Of a stretch of DNA of 64,000 bases, positions 55,503 to 63,216 are shown piece after piece. The stretch's first letter is position 1, and the number at the start of each line of letters is the position of its first letter. This DNA is from an uncultured Bacteroidales bacterium (GTDB lineage: Bacteria; Bacteroidota; Bacteroidia; Bacteroidales; Paludibacteraceae), in assembly GCA_903901975.1 (NCBI GenBank), contig CAIUTB010000129.1, positions 1 through 64,000 of the forward strand. Direction: 5' to 3'. Made by a program: the position numbers and the translations under genes. The notes below the pieces were generated by a model. It had not been told where the DNA came from. It saw nothing but the letters and a program-made list of their open reading frames with translations, and ran no database searches.

Positions 55503-56633
55503 TTATTTCTTGTTTTCTTTCTTCGGAGCATCAGGTTTCTTCTCCAAAATTTCCGCACCACGGATTTTATCTTTTAGTTTCAAACCACTTTTTACTTCTA
55601 TTTTTATACCATCGGATAAGCCCAGTTTAACCTGCTTTTTTGTAAATGCTTGTGGTTCTTTTGTTTTCAACACGTACACAAAAGCTGTATCCCCACCAAA
55701 TTCAACACAACTTTCAGGTATTGTAATAATACTTTCCTGTCTGGTGAGTAAAATTTCGGCATTGGCACTGTAGCCAGCACGAACATAAACATCTTTTGGA
55801 ACTTTAACGGCGGCTTTCATTTCGAACATAATGGCACCGTTTTCTTCTTTTCCTTTTGGCGAAACATATTCTAGTTTGGCTGTCAGTTTTTGGTCTTGCA
55901 ATGCTCCAATGGTAATATTCATTGGCATCCCTACTTTAATTTTTCCCACTTCGGTTTCGTCCAGTTTGCCCACAAAAAGCATATCGTTCATATTTGCCAC
56001 AGTGGCAATAGTAGTTCCATCGTTGAAATTATTCGACTGAATCACCGAATTTCCTACTTTGATAGGAACATCCAGAATTGTTCCATTAATAGTAGAACGA
56101 ACCAGCGTATTACTAATTGCAGTACTGTTAGTGCTAATACCATCACGAATCAAACTCAAATTATCTTTTGCAGTTCTCAATTCTTCTTTGTCATTATTGT
56201 ATTGAAGTTGAGTTTTTTCAAATTCTTCTTTCGAAATGACTTTGTCGGCAAACAGTTTTGCGTCACGTTCATAGTTTTTCTTCGATTGGTCGAATGAGAG
56301 TTGTGCCCGTGAAACACGTGATTCAGCACTATTAAGACTAACCATATCGGGAATTACCTTGATTTTAGCAATTACATCACCTGCCTTTACCATATCGCCT
56401 GCTTCTTTATATACGGCAGCAATAATACCTGACATTTGTGGTTTAATGAGAATTTCATTACGAGGGTCAACTTTTCCGGTTGCCACTGTGTGTTTCTCAA
56501 TATTACCCGTTTTTACTACTTCAATTTCGTATTTTTTTACTTTCGGACGCGATTTTTGCCATAAAAACCAGAATGTCCAGATTACCAATGCTCCAACTAA
56601 AATGAGGAGTGCGAATTTTAGAATTTTCTTCAT
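55503..56633 (-). CDS. HlyD/MacA-type periplasmic adaptor
   Basis: A 376-residue membrane fusion protein with one N-terminal anchor (FALLILVGALVIWTFWFLW). VETGNIEKHTVATGKVDPRNEI-type residues open the barrel-sandwich domain near 40-70. A coiled-coil hairpin (about residues 90-165, LNSAESRVSRAQLSFDQSKKN) follows, then VRSTINGTILDVPIKVGNSV and a beta-barrel. The lysine-rich tail is unusual. It bridges the MacB-like permeases and the TolC-like channel. Confidence 0.92.
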   Translation of the reverse strand: MKKILKFALLILVGALVIWTFWFLWQKSRPKVKKYEIEVVKTGNIEKHTVATGKVDPRNEILIKPQMSGIIAAVYKEAGDMVKAGDVIAKIKVIPDMVSLNSAESRVSRAQLSFDQSKKNYERDAKLFADKVISKEEFEKTQLQYNNDKEELRTAKDNLSLIRDGISTNSTAISNTLVRSTINGTILDVPIKVGNSVIQSNNFNDGTTIATVANMNDMLFVGKLDETEVGKIKVGMPMNITIGALQDQKLTAKLEYVSPKGKEENGAIMFEMKAAVKVPKDVYVRAGYSANAEILLTRQESIITIPESCVEFGGDTAFVYVLKTKEPQAFTKKQVKLGLSDGIKIEVKSGLKLKDKIRGAEILEKKPDAPKKENKK

Positions 56634-56653
56634 AACTTTAATTTTTTAAGACT

Positions 56654-56752
56654 ACCCCTAACCCCTAAAGGGGAACTGGATTAGTACGTTTCTATTTAAT
56701 TTTTTATTTCTATTTATTGTTTTCCTTAATCCCCCTTTAGGGGTGAGGGGTT
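56654..56752. repeat. REPIN-like inverted pair 3
   Basis: Arms ACCCCTAACCCCTAAAGGGG plus AACT (56654-56677) and TCCCCCTTTAGGGGTGAGGG plus GTT (56730-56752) are inverted around a 52-base loop. The second arm lies 5 bases from the permease stop codon, the first 20 bases from the adaptor start. Confidence 0.88.
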
Positions 56753-56757
56753 GTTTA

Positions 56758-58080
56758 TTATTCTTCCCGTATCGCTTCAATCGGTTTTATGCTCATGGCA
56801 CGGTTTGCTGGGATAAATCCGGCTAAAGTGCCAATAACCAACAGAATAAAGAATGCAGCTACACCAACAGTAAAGCTGATTTGTGGATCTTTGAAAAATT
56901 GATCGCCCTGACTAAGTGCATAACCCACTAGTTGTAAAAGTCCTACTCCGAGCATTAATCCGGAAATACCGGCAATAATTGTTAATACAATACTTTCGGT
57001 CAGAATTTGAGTGATTATATTACGTGGTGTAGCTCCCAATGCTCGTCTGATTCCAATTTCTTTGGTTCGTTCCCGAACAGTTACCAACATAATATTACTG
57101 ACTCCAATTCCTCCGGCAATAAGCGTTCCCATTCCGACAAACCAGATTAAAAAACCAATTCCTAATCCAAGGTACAAAAACATCGTAAACTGATCTTCAA
57201 TATTCATCGCCGTCATCGCCGCTTTATCAGTTGGTGCTATGTCATGTTGAGATTTCAGCACTTCAGAAATTTTATCCTGAATTACTTTTACTTTAATGCC
57301 TGGCAATGCAGTTGCAGCAATAAAATGAACTTTATTTCCCTGATTAAAGGCTTGTTGCATGGTACTGAAAGGCAACACTACTGATTCTTCTGCTTTTCCA
57401 CCGATATTTACCGTTGATTTATTTCGTGCTACACCAATCACCTGAAAATAGATTCCATTTACCTGAATATTTTTACCAACGGGATTTTCAGCTTTAGCAA
57501 AAAGAACTTCGTAAACCCGTTCACCAATCACACATACTTTTCGCCTTTCTGTCATATCAATGTCGTTGATGTAACGACCAAAAATCATTTTACTTTCAAC
57601 TATTTTGTTGTACGAAGGATAATTTCCTTTAATATTGAAAGTTCCCGATTTATCTTTTCGTGAAGTATTATTAGCAGAATTCCCGCCGAATAGAACAGGT
57701 GCCATATATTGAAGTTCAGGTACTTTCCGAAGTAATATCGGCAAATCTTCATTTACAATATTCCAGTTACGACCTTTTTTAAATCCTTTAAATGGTTCAG
57801 TAGTTGATTCAGTCCAGAAAAAGCAAGAGTTGGTTGCAAATCCTTCAATATTGGCCGTCATTCCACGTTGAAGAGCAACACCGGCACCAACCATAACTAC
57901 CAACATAAACATTCCCCAAAAAACTCCGAATGCAGTAAGGAAACTTCTGGATTTATTGTGCGTTATGGTAAACCATATTTCCTGCCAGCGGTTTAAGTCG
58001 AAAATGCCCCTCAACCAACCCCCAACCCCTAAAGGGGGGTTTGAGTTACTTTCGTTTTGTATGTTTTTATCTTTGTTCAT
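56758..58080 (-). CDS. MacB-like ABC transporter permease, second gene
   Basis: A 440-residue permease with one N-terminal membrane helix (LTAFGVFWGMFMLVVMVGAGVAL), a large periplasmic MacB domain (about 75-285), then three membrane helices and a FtsX-type domain (GGIGVSNIMLVTVRERTKEIGIRRALGATP, ending SIKPIEAIREE). The N-terminal 25 residues, including SNSNPPLGVGGWLRG, come from a CCCCTAA repeat arm. Homologues usually start directly at FDLNRWQEIW, so the start region was captured from the repeat. Confidence 0.9.
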   Translation of the reverse strand: MNKDKNIQNESNSNPPLGVGGWLRGIFDLNRWQEIWFTITHNKSRSFLTAFGVFWGMFMLVVMVGAGVALQRGMTANIEGFATNSCFFWTESTTEPFKGFKKGRNWNIVNEDLPILLRKVPELQYMAPVLFGGNSANNTSRKDKSGTFNIKGNYPSYNKIVESKMIFGRYINDIDMTERRKVCVIGERVYEVLFAKAENPVGKNIQVNGIYFQVIGVARNKSTVNIGGKAEESVVLPFSTMQQAFNQGNKVHFIAATALPGIKVKVIQDKISEVLKSQHDIAPTDKAAMTAMNIEDQFTMFLYLGLGIGFLIWFVGMGTLIAGGIGVSNIMLVTVRERTKEIGIRRALGATPRNIITQILTESIVLTIIAGISGLMLGVGLLQLVGYALSQGDQFFKDPQISFTVGVAAFFILLVIGTLAGFIPANRAMSIKPIEAIREE

Positions 58081-58161
58081 TGTAAATTATTCTAATTATC
58101 AATACTATTATTTCTTGTTCCCCCTTTAGGGGGTTAGGGGGCAGCTTTAGGGGTTGGGGTC
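58017..58161. repeat. REPIN-like inverted pair 4, one arm within a coding region
   Basis: The left arm AACCCCCAACCCCTAAAGGG plus GGGTTTGAG (58017-58045) is inside the permease gene. The right arm (58118-58161) is a composite: TTCCCCCTTTAGGGGGTTAG plus a partial second unit CTTTAGGGGTTGGGGTC. It lies 4 bases from the stop codon of the upstream permease, and the loop holds the next gene's ATG. Confidence 0.88.
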
Positions 58162-58165
58162 TGTA

Positions 58166-59428
58166 TTATTCTTCTCTCATTGCCTCAATTGGCTTAATCC
58201 GAACTGCTCTACGTGCAGGCATATATCCGGCAATAACTCCGGCAAGAATTAATATGCTTGTCGAAAACAAAACGATTGAAAGTTCAACAGTCGGATTTTT
58301 AAATACCGACATCCCTGTTTCAGAAGCACTTTGAGCAGCCGATTGAATCATAAAATAATTGATAAGTTCTGTCAGACCGATTCCCAGCATCATACCGATA
58401 TATCCAAAAACTGTTGTAATCAAAATGGATTCGAGAACTATAGAGCGAAGTATGGAAGCCGGCGGGGCACCAATGGCTTTGCGAATTCCAATTTCGCGAG
58501 TCCGCTCTTTTACTGAAACTAACATGATATTACTTACACCAACAATTCCGGCAATCAGCGTAAAAATTCCAATAATGGAAACAAAAAGTGTAATTCCGCC
58601 AAAGATTTTAATGGTCTCAATGTAGTCACGTTGTGCATTCCAAATCCATAGTGCTCGTGGGTCTTTGGGGTCGAAACGCAGACTTGAAGCCATTTCGGCT
58701 TTAAGTTTGTCGTTGAACTGATTATTTGCTTCAGTAGTTTGCAGTCCGTTCACTGTAAAAGCCATATTGTTGAATTTCTTATCAGGATTATAAATCAACT
58801 GTGCCGTTGTAAAAGGAATATAGCCACTTGAACCACCCCAGCGCTCAGCTTTTGAATTTACACCAATAACCTGAAACATAATATTCCCAACTTTGATATA
58901 TTGCCCGAGCGACGATTTGCCTTTAAAAAGTACATCCTCAATTTTTTTATCAATGACTATTACTTTTTTGTTCGACTTTAAATCCAGTTCGTTGATAAAC
59001 CGTCCACCATTATCCAAAAATTTCAATTTAAAAATATCGTTATAAGTTGGATTTACACCTTTAATCCCATAACTTCCATACTCATTCTTATAGGTAAAGG
59101 TTTGTTGTTTGTCAATTACGCCGGTTTGTCTATCAGTTTCTCTCATTTCAGTTTTTACATCCGAAATTTGTCTTTCTGCAAAGGGCAGTTGACGATCAGC
59201 TTTCAGTCCATCGTAGGGTAGGGAAGAAGTCCCCGACCACATCTGAACCAAATTTGACGCACGTTCACTAAAGTTGCTAGTTACGCCGTTTTTCAATCCA
59301 TTCCCGGCTCCTAACAGTACAATCAGAATAAAAATTCCCCAGGTAACAGACATACCGGTTAAAGTTGTCCGCATCTTATTGTGCTTCAGTGTTGCAAATA
59401 TTTCCTGTAAAGTGTTGATTGAAAACAT
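58166..59428 (-). CDS. MacB-like ABC transporter permease, first gene
   Basis: A 420-residue permease with the same layout as the second: LTGMSVTWGIFILIVLLGAG N-terminal helix, periplasmic MacB domain, then GIVGVSNIMLVSVKERTREIGIRKAIGAPP and a terminal RIKPIEAMREE. The two permeases are related and presumably form a heterodimer around the single ATPase. It follows the ATPase after a 79-base junction containing heptad repeats. Confidence 0.92.
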   Translation of the reverse strand: MFSINTLQEIFATLKHNKMRTTLTGMSVTWGIFILIVLLGAGNGLKNGVTSNFSERASNLVQMWSGTSSLPYDGLKADRQLPFAERQISDVKTEMRETDRQTGVIDKQQTFTYKNEYGSYGIKGVNPTYNDIFKLKFLDNGGRFINELDLKSNKKVIVIDKKIEDVLFKGKSSLGQYIKVGNIMFQVIGVNSKAERWGGSSGYIPFTTAQLIYNPDKKFNNMAFTVNGLQTTEANNQFNDKLKAEMASSLRFDPKDPRALWIWNAQRDYIETIKIFGGITLFVSIIGIFTLIAGIVGVSNIMLVSVKERTREIGIRKAIGAPPASILRSIVLESILITTVFGYIGMMLGIGLTELINYFMIQSAAQSASETGMSVFKNPTVELSIVLFSTSILILAGVIAGYMPARRAVRIKPIEAMREE

Positions 59429-59433
59429 GTCTT

Positions 59434-59476
59434 TTGGTTATTGGTTGATTAGTTTATCGGTTGATTGATTAGTTTG
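59434..59476. repeat. Heptad repeat tract between ATPase and first permease
   Basis: GGTTATT, GGTTGAT, then GGTTGAT and TGATTAG units with TAGTTTATC between. It resembles the other 7-base tracts of the window, though only loosely tandem. Confidence 0.5.
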
Positions 59477-59507
59477 TAAATACTGCCAACTGTATACTTG
59501 TTTGCCT

Positions 59508-60182
59508 CTACTTTCTCTCAATATTTTCAATTAATCCATCTTTAATATGAATGATTGATTTGGTTTCATCTGCTACCGATTTTTCGTGAGTAACTATTAT
59601 GGTTGTTAGGCCGTTGGAATTCAATTCACTCAATACTTTCATCATTTCCACCGTGGTTACGCTATCCAAAGCGCCTGTTGGTTCGTCGGCAAGTAGTATT
59701 TGAGGTTTGGAAATAATAGCGCGTGCAATGGCCACACGTTGTTTTTGTCCACCCGACATTTCGTTTGGTAAATGATACGCCCAATCCTTTATACCCATTT
59801 GGTCGAGGTATTCCATAGCAATGATATTGCGTTTTTTGCGACTAACGTTTTTATAGTAAAGTGGTAAAGCCACGTTTTCCAAAGCATTTTTGAAATTAAT
59901 CAGGTTGAACGACTGAAACACAAAACCAATCATCTCATTGCGATATAAAGCGGCTTGTTTTTCGGATAAGTTCTTTATCAATGTGCCGTTTAGATAATAA
60001 TCTCCCGTATCGTAATTATCCAGTATTCCCAGAATATTCAACAATGTTGATTTACCCGATCCTGATGCACCCATAATGGAAACATACTCACCTTTTTTAA
60101 TCTCCAAATCAATTCCTTTGAGCACATGTAACGAAGCTTGTCCCATGTCGTAGGTTTTGTTTATGTCTTTAAGTGTAATCAT
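59508..60182 (-). CDS. ABC transporter ATP-binding protein (MacB/LolD type)
   Basis: A 224-residue ATPase that drives the MacB-like permeases: Walker A MGASGSGKSTLLN, Q-loop FVFQSFNLI, signature MSGGQKQRVAIARAI, Walker B ILLADEPTGALD and the switch His in IIVTHEKS. LNSNGLTTIIV is the D-loop neighbourhood. All catalytic residues are intact. It is the first gene of an operon of about 8.3 kb ending at 51951. The promoter and a palindromic operator candidate lie upstream. Confidence 0.95.
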   Translation of the reverse strand: MITLKDINKTYDMGQASLHVLKGIDLEIKKGEYVSIMGASGSGKSTLLNILGILDNYDTGDYYLNGTLIKNLSEKQAALYRNEMIGFVFQSFNLINFKNALENVALPLYYKNVSRKKRNIIAMEYLDQMGIKDWAYHLPNEMSGGQKQRVAIARAIISKPQILLADEPTGALDSVTTVEMMKVLSELNSNGLTTIIVTHEKSVADETKSIIHIKDGLIENIERK

Positions 60183-60190
60183 TAATTATA

Positions 60191-60277
60191 AGTTTGAAAG
60201 TTTGAAAGTTTGAAAGTTCAACGTTTGATAGTCCGCTTTTGATTACGAGCTATTAACTATAAACTATCGACTAATTT
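60191..60277. repeat. Octad and heptad repeat tracts upstream of the efflux operon
   Basis: TTTGAAAG is repeated three times with further partial copies at 60191-60228. CTATTAA, CTATAAA, CTATCGA and CTAATTT follow in 7-base register from 60250 to 60277. The second set matches the CTATCAA units inside the epimerase gene. Both lie in the operon's 5' untranslated region. Confidence 0.65.
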
Positions 60278-60288
60278 GAATCACGCTG

Positions 60289-60331
60289 CAAATATAAATG
60301 AAAATAATAGTACCTTGCAATGCATAGTACT
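60289..60331 (-). promoter_or_regulatory. Promoter and candidate PadR operator of the efflux operon
   Basis: On the minus strand, the -7 box TATATTTG lies at 60296-60289. A 23-base imperfect palindrome at 60309-60331, of the form AGTACnnTGCA-A-TGCAnnGTACT (9 of 11 positions pair), covers the expected -33 region, whose TTG is at 60320-60318. A dimeric repressor bound there would block transcription, and the operon encodes a PadR regulator. Confidence 0.65.
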
Positions 60332-60683
60332 GTATTTATGATTAATTAATTAATTTAAAACAGTAAGAATACCTATTTTAGACGGTTTTTGGAATAAAAA
60401 TAGATTTACCTTTAACCTATATTAACGGTATTGGGTGGATTCGTAGTGCTGAATCAATTACATTTAAGGTGTTCCGAATTAGTTCAGCTTTATTAAACAA
60501 AAATCAACTACTAAATACTGGCAAGAAGATTGACTAATTTATAGTTATAAATCAAGGTGGAAAGTAATTTGATTGAAATTGCTATCATAATCCTGATTAT
60601 CAACAGAATCAGAAATACCAAAATTCATTTATATACAAAAAAAACGGGTTAGTCCAAGGTATCTTATTCACAAACTTTTAATT
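60332..60683. other. Region between the efflux operon and the DMT transporter gene
   Basis: No gene, hairpin terminator or repeat that I can name lies in these 350 bases. Base composition is like other intergenic sequence here. It may contain decayed coding sequence, but nothing aligns clearly with the neighbouring genes. Confidence 0.4.
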
Positions 60684-61595
60684 TCACAAAATATCTTCCG
60701 TGCTACTTCTATTATTTTTATAATTGTGCCATTGACTTACAAATAATCCGAAAACAACCACAGCGATTCCTATCCATTTCCAGGTAGTCAATAGCTCACC
60801 CAAGATCAGCCATGACAAAATTGCAGTAAATACCGGTATCAGGTTTACAAATACATTAGTACGAGTGACTCCAACCTGACGTACTGCGCCAGCAAACAAA
60901 ATAAAGGCTATAACTGAAGCGAAAATAGCCAGCAGAAATAAAGCAAGTAGTGACTGATTGCTTACTTTGATTGATTGGATTGTAAAAAAATCAGTCAGAA
61001 AAAAAGTGGGAATAAAATAAATGAGACCGAGCAAACTTTGGTAAAAGATAATACTCATACTGCTATAATTGCCCGGTATTTTTTTTAAAATTGTTGCATA
61101 ACAAATTGCAGAGAAAACAGCCAAAAACATTAATGCCACACCAGTAGGGTTAGCACTGAATCCACTTCCTTGATCGTAAATAACAAAAAAAACTCCGATA
61201 AGCGATATCACAATTCCCAAAATGGTTGTCCAGCCAATTCGTTCTCGAAGAAAAATAAAGGCAAATACCGGAGCAAAAAGTGGAATAGTAGAAATTATCA
61301 CTGCTGCAGGAGTCGATTCTAACATTGTCAACCCGAATGTTTCGCCAACATAATAGAGAAAAGGTTCAAACAAGGCCAATAGTAGAAAAAGTGTAAGGTC
61401 TTTACGTTGAATTAGCTGAAAACGCTTTGTCAGCTTAAGAACTCCAAAAAGCAGAACTGAAGCCAGTATTAATCGGAGCGTTATTAATGTCATAGGTGGA
61501 AATGAGAGAATGGCCACCCGAGTCCAGATAAAAGAGAACGACCAAAAAATCATTGAAAGCACAATGGCAAAATATATTCTGAGAGATTTGAACAT
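60684..61595 (-). CDS. DMT/EamA-family transporter
   Basis: A 303-residue inner-membrane protein with ten predicted helices in two EamA repeats: FWSFSFIWTRVAILSFPPMTLITLRLILAS begins the first, IVISLIGVFFVIYDQGSG ends it, and the second has FLAVFSAICYATILKK and NLIPVFTAILSWLILGELLTTWKWIGIAVVVFGL. Family members export amino acids and other metabolites, but the substrate cannot be told. It follows the adenosine kinase gene after a heptad tract and may be co-transcribed with it. Confidence 0.9.
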   Translation of the reverse strand: MFKSLRIYFAIVLSMIFWSFSFIWTRVAILSFPPMTLITLRLILASVLLFGVLKLTKRFQLIQRKDLTLFLLLALFEPFLYYVGETFGLTMLESTPAAVIISTIPLFAPVFAFIFLRERIGWTTILGIVISLIGVFFVIYDQGSGFSANPTGVALMFLAVFSAICYATILKKIPGNYSSMSIIFYQSLLGLIYFIPTFFLTDFFTIQSIKVSNQSLLALFLLAIFASVIAFILFAGAVRQVGVTRTNVFVNLIPVFTAILSWLILGELLTTWKWIGIAVVVFGLFVSQWHNYKNNRSSTEDIL

Positions 61596-61600
61596 GATTC

Positions 61601-61671
61601 AGTAGTAAACAGTAAACAGTAAGCAGTGAACAGTAAGCAGTGTACAGTAAGCAGTGAATAGTAAGCAGTAT
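61601..61671. repeat. Heptad repeat tract, AGTAAGC family
   Basis: Ten or so consecutive 7-base units: AGTAAAC twice, then AGTAAGC, AGTGAAC, AGTAAGC, AGTGTAC, AGTAAGC, AGTGAAT, AGTAAGC, AGTATGA. It is the longest tract of this kind in the window and shares units with 9052-9112. It lies immediately 5' of the DMT transporter gene start. Confidence 0.9.
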
Positions 61672-61722
61672 GAAACAAATGATTTATAGGCACATAACTT
61701 TCAAACTTTAGAAACTTTCAAA

Positions 61723-62703
61723 CTAATTTACTATTTTCCGAATTTCAGCATGAATATCTTCCCAAACAGCATCAGTCATTTTAGCTCCCAGTACTTCCAC
61801 AACGTTTCCTGAAACTAATGAGCCAATTTTTCCACAAACTTCCAATGAGTAATCCTTAGCCAGTCCGAATAAGAATCCTGCAGCATACAAGTCACCTGCA
61901 CCGGTTGTGTCAATAGCATTGGCAAGTCGTGGTTTAATTTGAACCTGATTTGAACCTGATTTGATGTACGAACCTTCTTTACCAATCTTAACCACGGCAA
62001 TGTCGCAATGATTTGAAATGTGAATCAATGCTTCTTTAGGTTCTTTAGTAGTGAAAGCCCGCGCTTCTTCTTCGTTGGCAAAAACAATATCAACATATTC
62101 CTGTATAATTTCATGAAGAAAATCAAGGTTTGCTTCTACCACATTGTAGCTTGCCAAATCAATAGAAACTTTCAGTCCTTCTTCTTTAGCCATTTTAACC
62201 GCTGTTCGAATCAAATCGTGATTTTGAACCAGATAACCTTCGATATGAAAGAAATCATAACCCTGAAACATTTCGGGTTTCAAATCAGATGCTTCCAGTT
62301 CGCAAGCAGCACCCAGATAGGTGCAAAGTGTGCGCTCACTATCAGGCGAAACCAGCACAATGCAACGACCTGATGGAGTATCGCTTAGTAATAAATGTGG
62401 GTTAACTCCATTATTCACTGAATCATTCGTGAAAAATAAGCCAATATCATCTTTGCCAATTTTACCTACAAAACCGGCATTTAAACCGAGTTTTGTAATT
62501 CCGTTAATTGTATTCGATGCCGATCCGCCTGTCGCCATTATTTTATCATATTGACTCACTGCAAAACTTATTTCCTCTGAGCGTTCAGTATTTATTAACT
62601 GCATACCACCTTTCGGTAAATTTAATGATGCCAAAATACTGTCATTTTCAATTTGCAATAAAATGTCTGTCAGGGCATTACCCATTCCTAATATTCTTTT
62701 CAT
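61723..62703 (-). CDS. Adenosine kinase (PfkB family)
   Basis: A 326-residue ribokinase-fold enzyme that phosphorylates adenosine or a similar nucleoside. ILGMGNALTDILLQI opens the protein, followed by GGSASNTINGITKLGL (substrate-binding), CTYLGAACELEASDL and the PfkB signature DTTGAGDLYAAGFLFG with the catalytic Asp and anion hole. The GNALTDILLQ opening and the CTYLGAA motif are typical of the bacterial adenosine kinase-like group. Own promoter; see 62727-62734. Confidence 0.9.
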   Translation of the reverse strand: MKRILGMGNALTDILLQIENDSILASLNLPKGGMQLINTERSEEISFAVSQYDKIMATGGSASNTINGITKLGLNAGFVGKIGKDDIGLFFTNDSVNNGVNPHLLLSDTPSGRCIVLVSPDSERTLCTYLGAACELEASDLKPEMFQGYDFFHIEGYLVQNHDLIRTAVKMAKEEGLKVSIDLASYNVVEANLDFLHEIIQEYVDIVFANEEEARAFTTKEPKEALIHISNHCDIAVVKIGKEGSYIKSGSNQVQIKPRLANAIDTTGAGDLYAAGFLFGLAKDYSLEVCGKIGSLVSGNVVEVLGAKMTDAVWEDIHAEIRKIVN

Positions 62704-62726
62704 AAAATTAATCCTTGTTTTTTCTG

Positions 62727-62734
62727 CAAAGATA
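62727..62734 (-). promoter_or_regulatory. -7 element of the adenosine kinase gene
   Basis: TATCTTTG on the minus strand, 24 bases before the start codon; it nearly touches the tRNA promoter on the other strand. Confidence 0.55.
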
Positions 62735-62765
62735 TTGCATATTTCAATAAAACCTATTACTTTTG
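62735..62765 (+). promoter_or_regulatory. Promoter of tRNA-Asn
   Basis: TTG (62735-62737), 20 bases, then TACTTTTG (62758-62765); the tRNA begins about 30 bases downstream. Confidence 0.6.
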
Positions 62766-62796
62766 CAACGCATTTGAAAAAAATGTATAACCAAAT

Positions 62797-62870
62797 TCTT
62801 CCTTAGCTCAGTTGGTTAGAGCATCTGACTGTTAATCAGAGGGTCCTTGGTTCAAGTCCAAGAGGGAGAG
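62797..62870 (+). tRNA. tRNA-Asn (anticodon GTT)
   Basis: A 74-base cloverleaf: acceptor TCTTCCT pairs with AGGGAGA (one T-G), D-stem GCTC/GAGC, anticodon stem TCTGA/TCAGA with loop CTGTTAA (anticodon GTT), and T-stem CTTGG/CCAAG with TTCAAGT loop. The discriminator base is G, normal for Asn. CCA is not encoded. Confidence 0.97.
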
Positions 62871-62881
62871 CGTTAACAATC

Positions 62882-62916
62882 AAACACTTACACATTCTTT
62901 GTGTAGGTGTTTTTTG
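62882..62916 (+). terminator. AACACTTAC-family hairpin terminator, copy 3, after tRNA-Asn
   Basis: AACACTTACACA pairs with TGTGTAGGTGTT, followed by TTTTT. The flanking sequence is also shared with copy 2: TTTTA-GT-CGATTCA occurs after both. Confidence 0.88.
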
Positions 62917-63140
62917 TTTTACGTCCGATTCACGCCAGGTTTTCGGGAAATATCGATTAAATTTAAACGAAATATTGAAAAATTCCTGACAGCTGACAGG
63001 TCTTTGAAAAATTTGCAATCAAACTTTAATACCATAAATTTCGCCACCTTCAAACGAAATAATTCAGCAGAATAATATTTGTGCTATATTTGTACATATT
63101 TATACCAAGCAAAGCAATAAGACTAAAAATAATCTATAAT
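62917..63140. other. Intergenic region between tRNA terminator and sensor gene
   Basis: AT-rich; no gene is visible. TATATTTG at 63085-63092 could be a second, weaker promoter for the downstream sensor gene, but it has no -33 partner. Confidence 0.4.
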
Positions 63141-63173
63141 TTTGCATTTCTATTTTTTATCTTATTACTTTTG
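63141..63173 (+). promoter_or_regulatory. Promoter of the sensor gene
   Basis: TTTG (63141-63144), 21 bases, then TACTTTTG (63166-63173), both close to consensus. The start codon is 43 bases downstream. Confidence 0.7.
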
Positions 63174-63216
63174 TTTGACTTTAAGTCATTCATACCTTAA
63201 AAAAACAACTAATTGC

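Noticed and set aside
54070..58161. Reading the CCCCTAA arrays as a CRISPR array
   Set aside because: The units are imperfect inverted pairs at separate gene junctions; there are no equal-length spacers and no cas genes.
62836..63018. Minus-strand frame ending ALPLGLEPRTL
   Set aside because: It is the antisense of tRNA-Asn and its terminator; the PLGLEPRTL-type peptide is a known false gene over tRNA T-arms.
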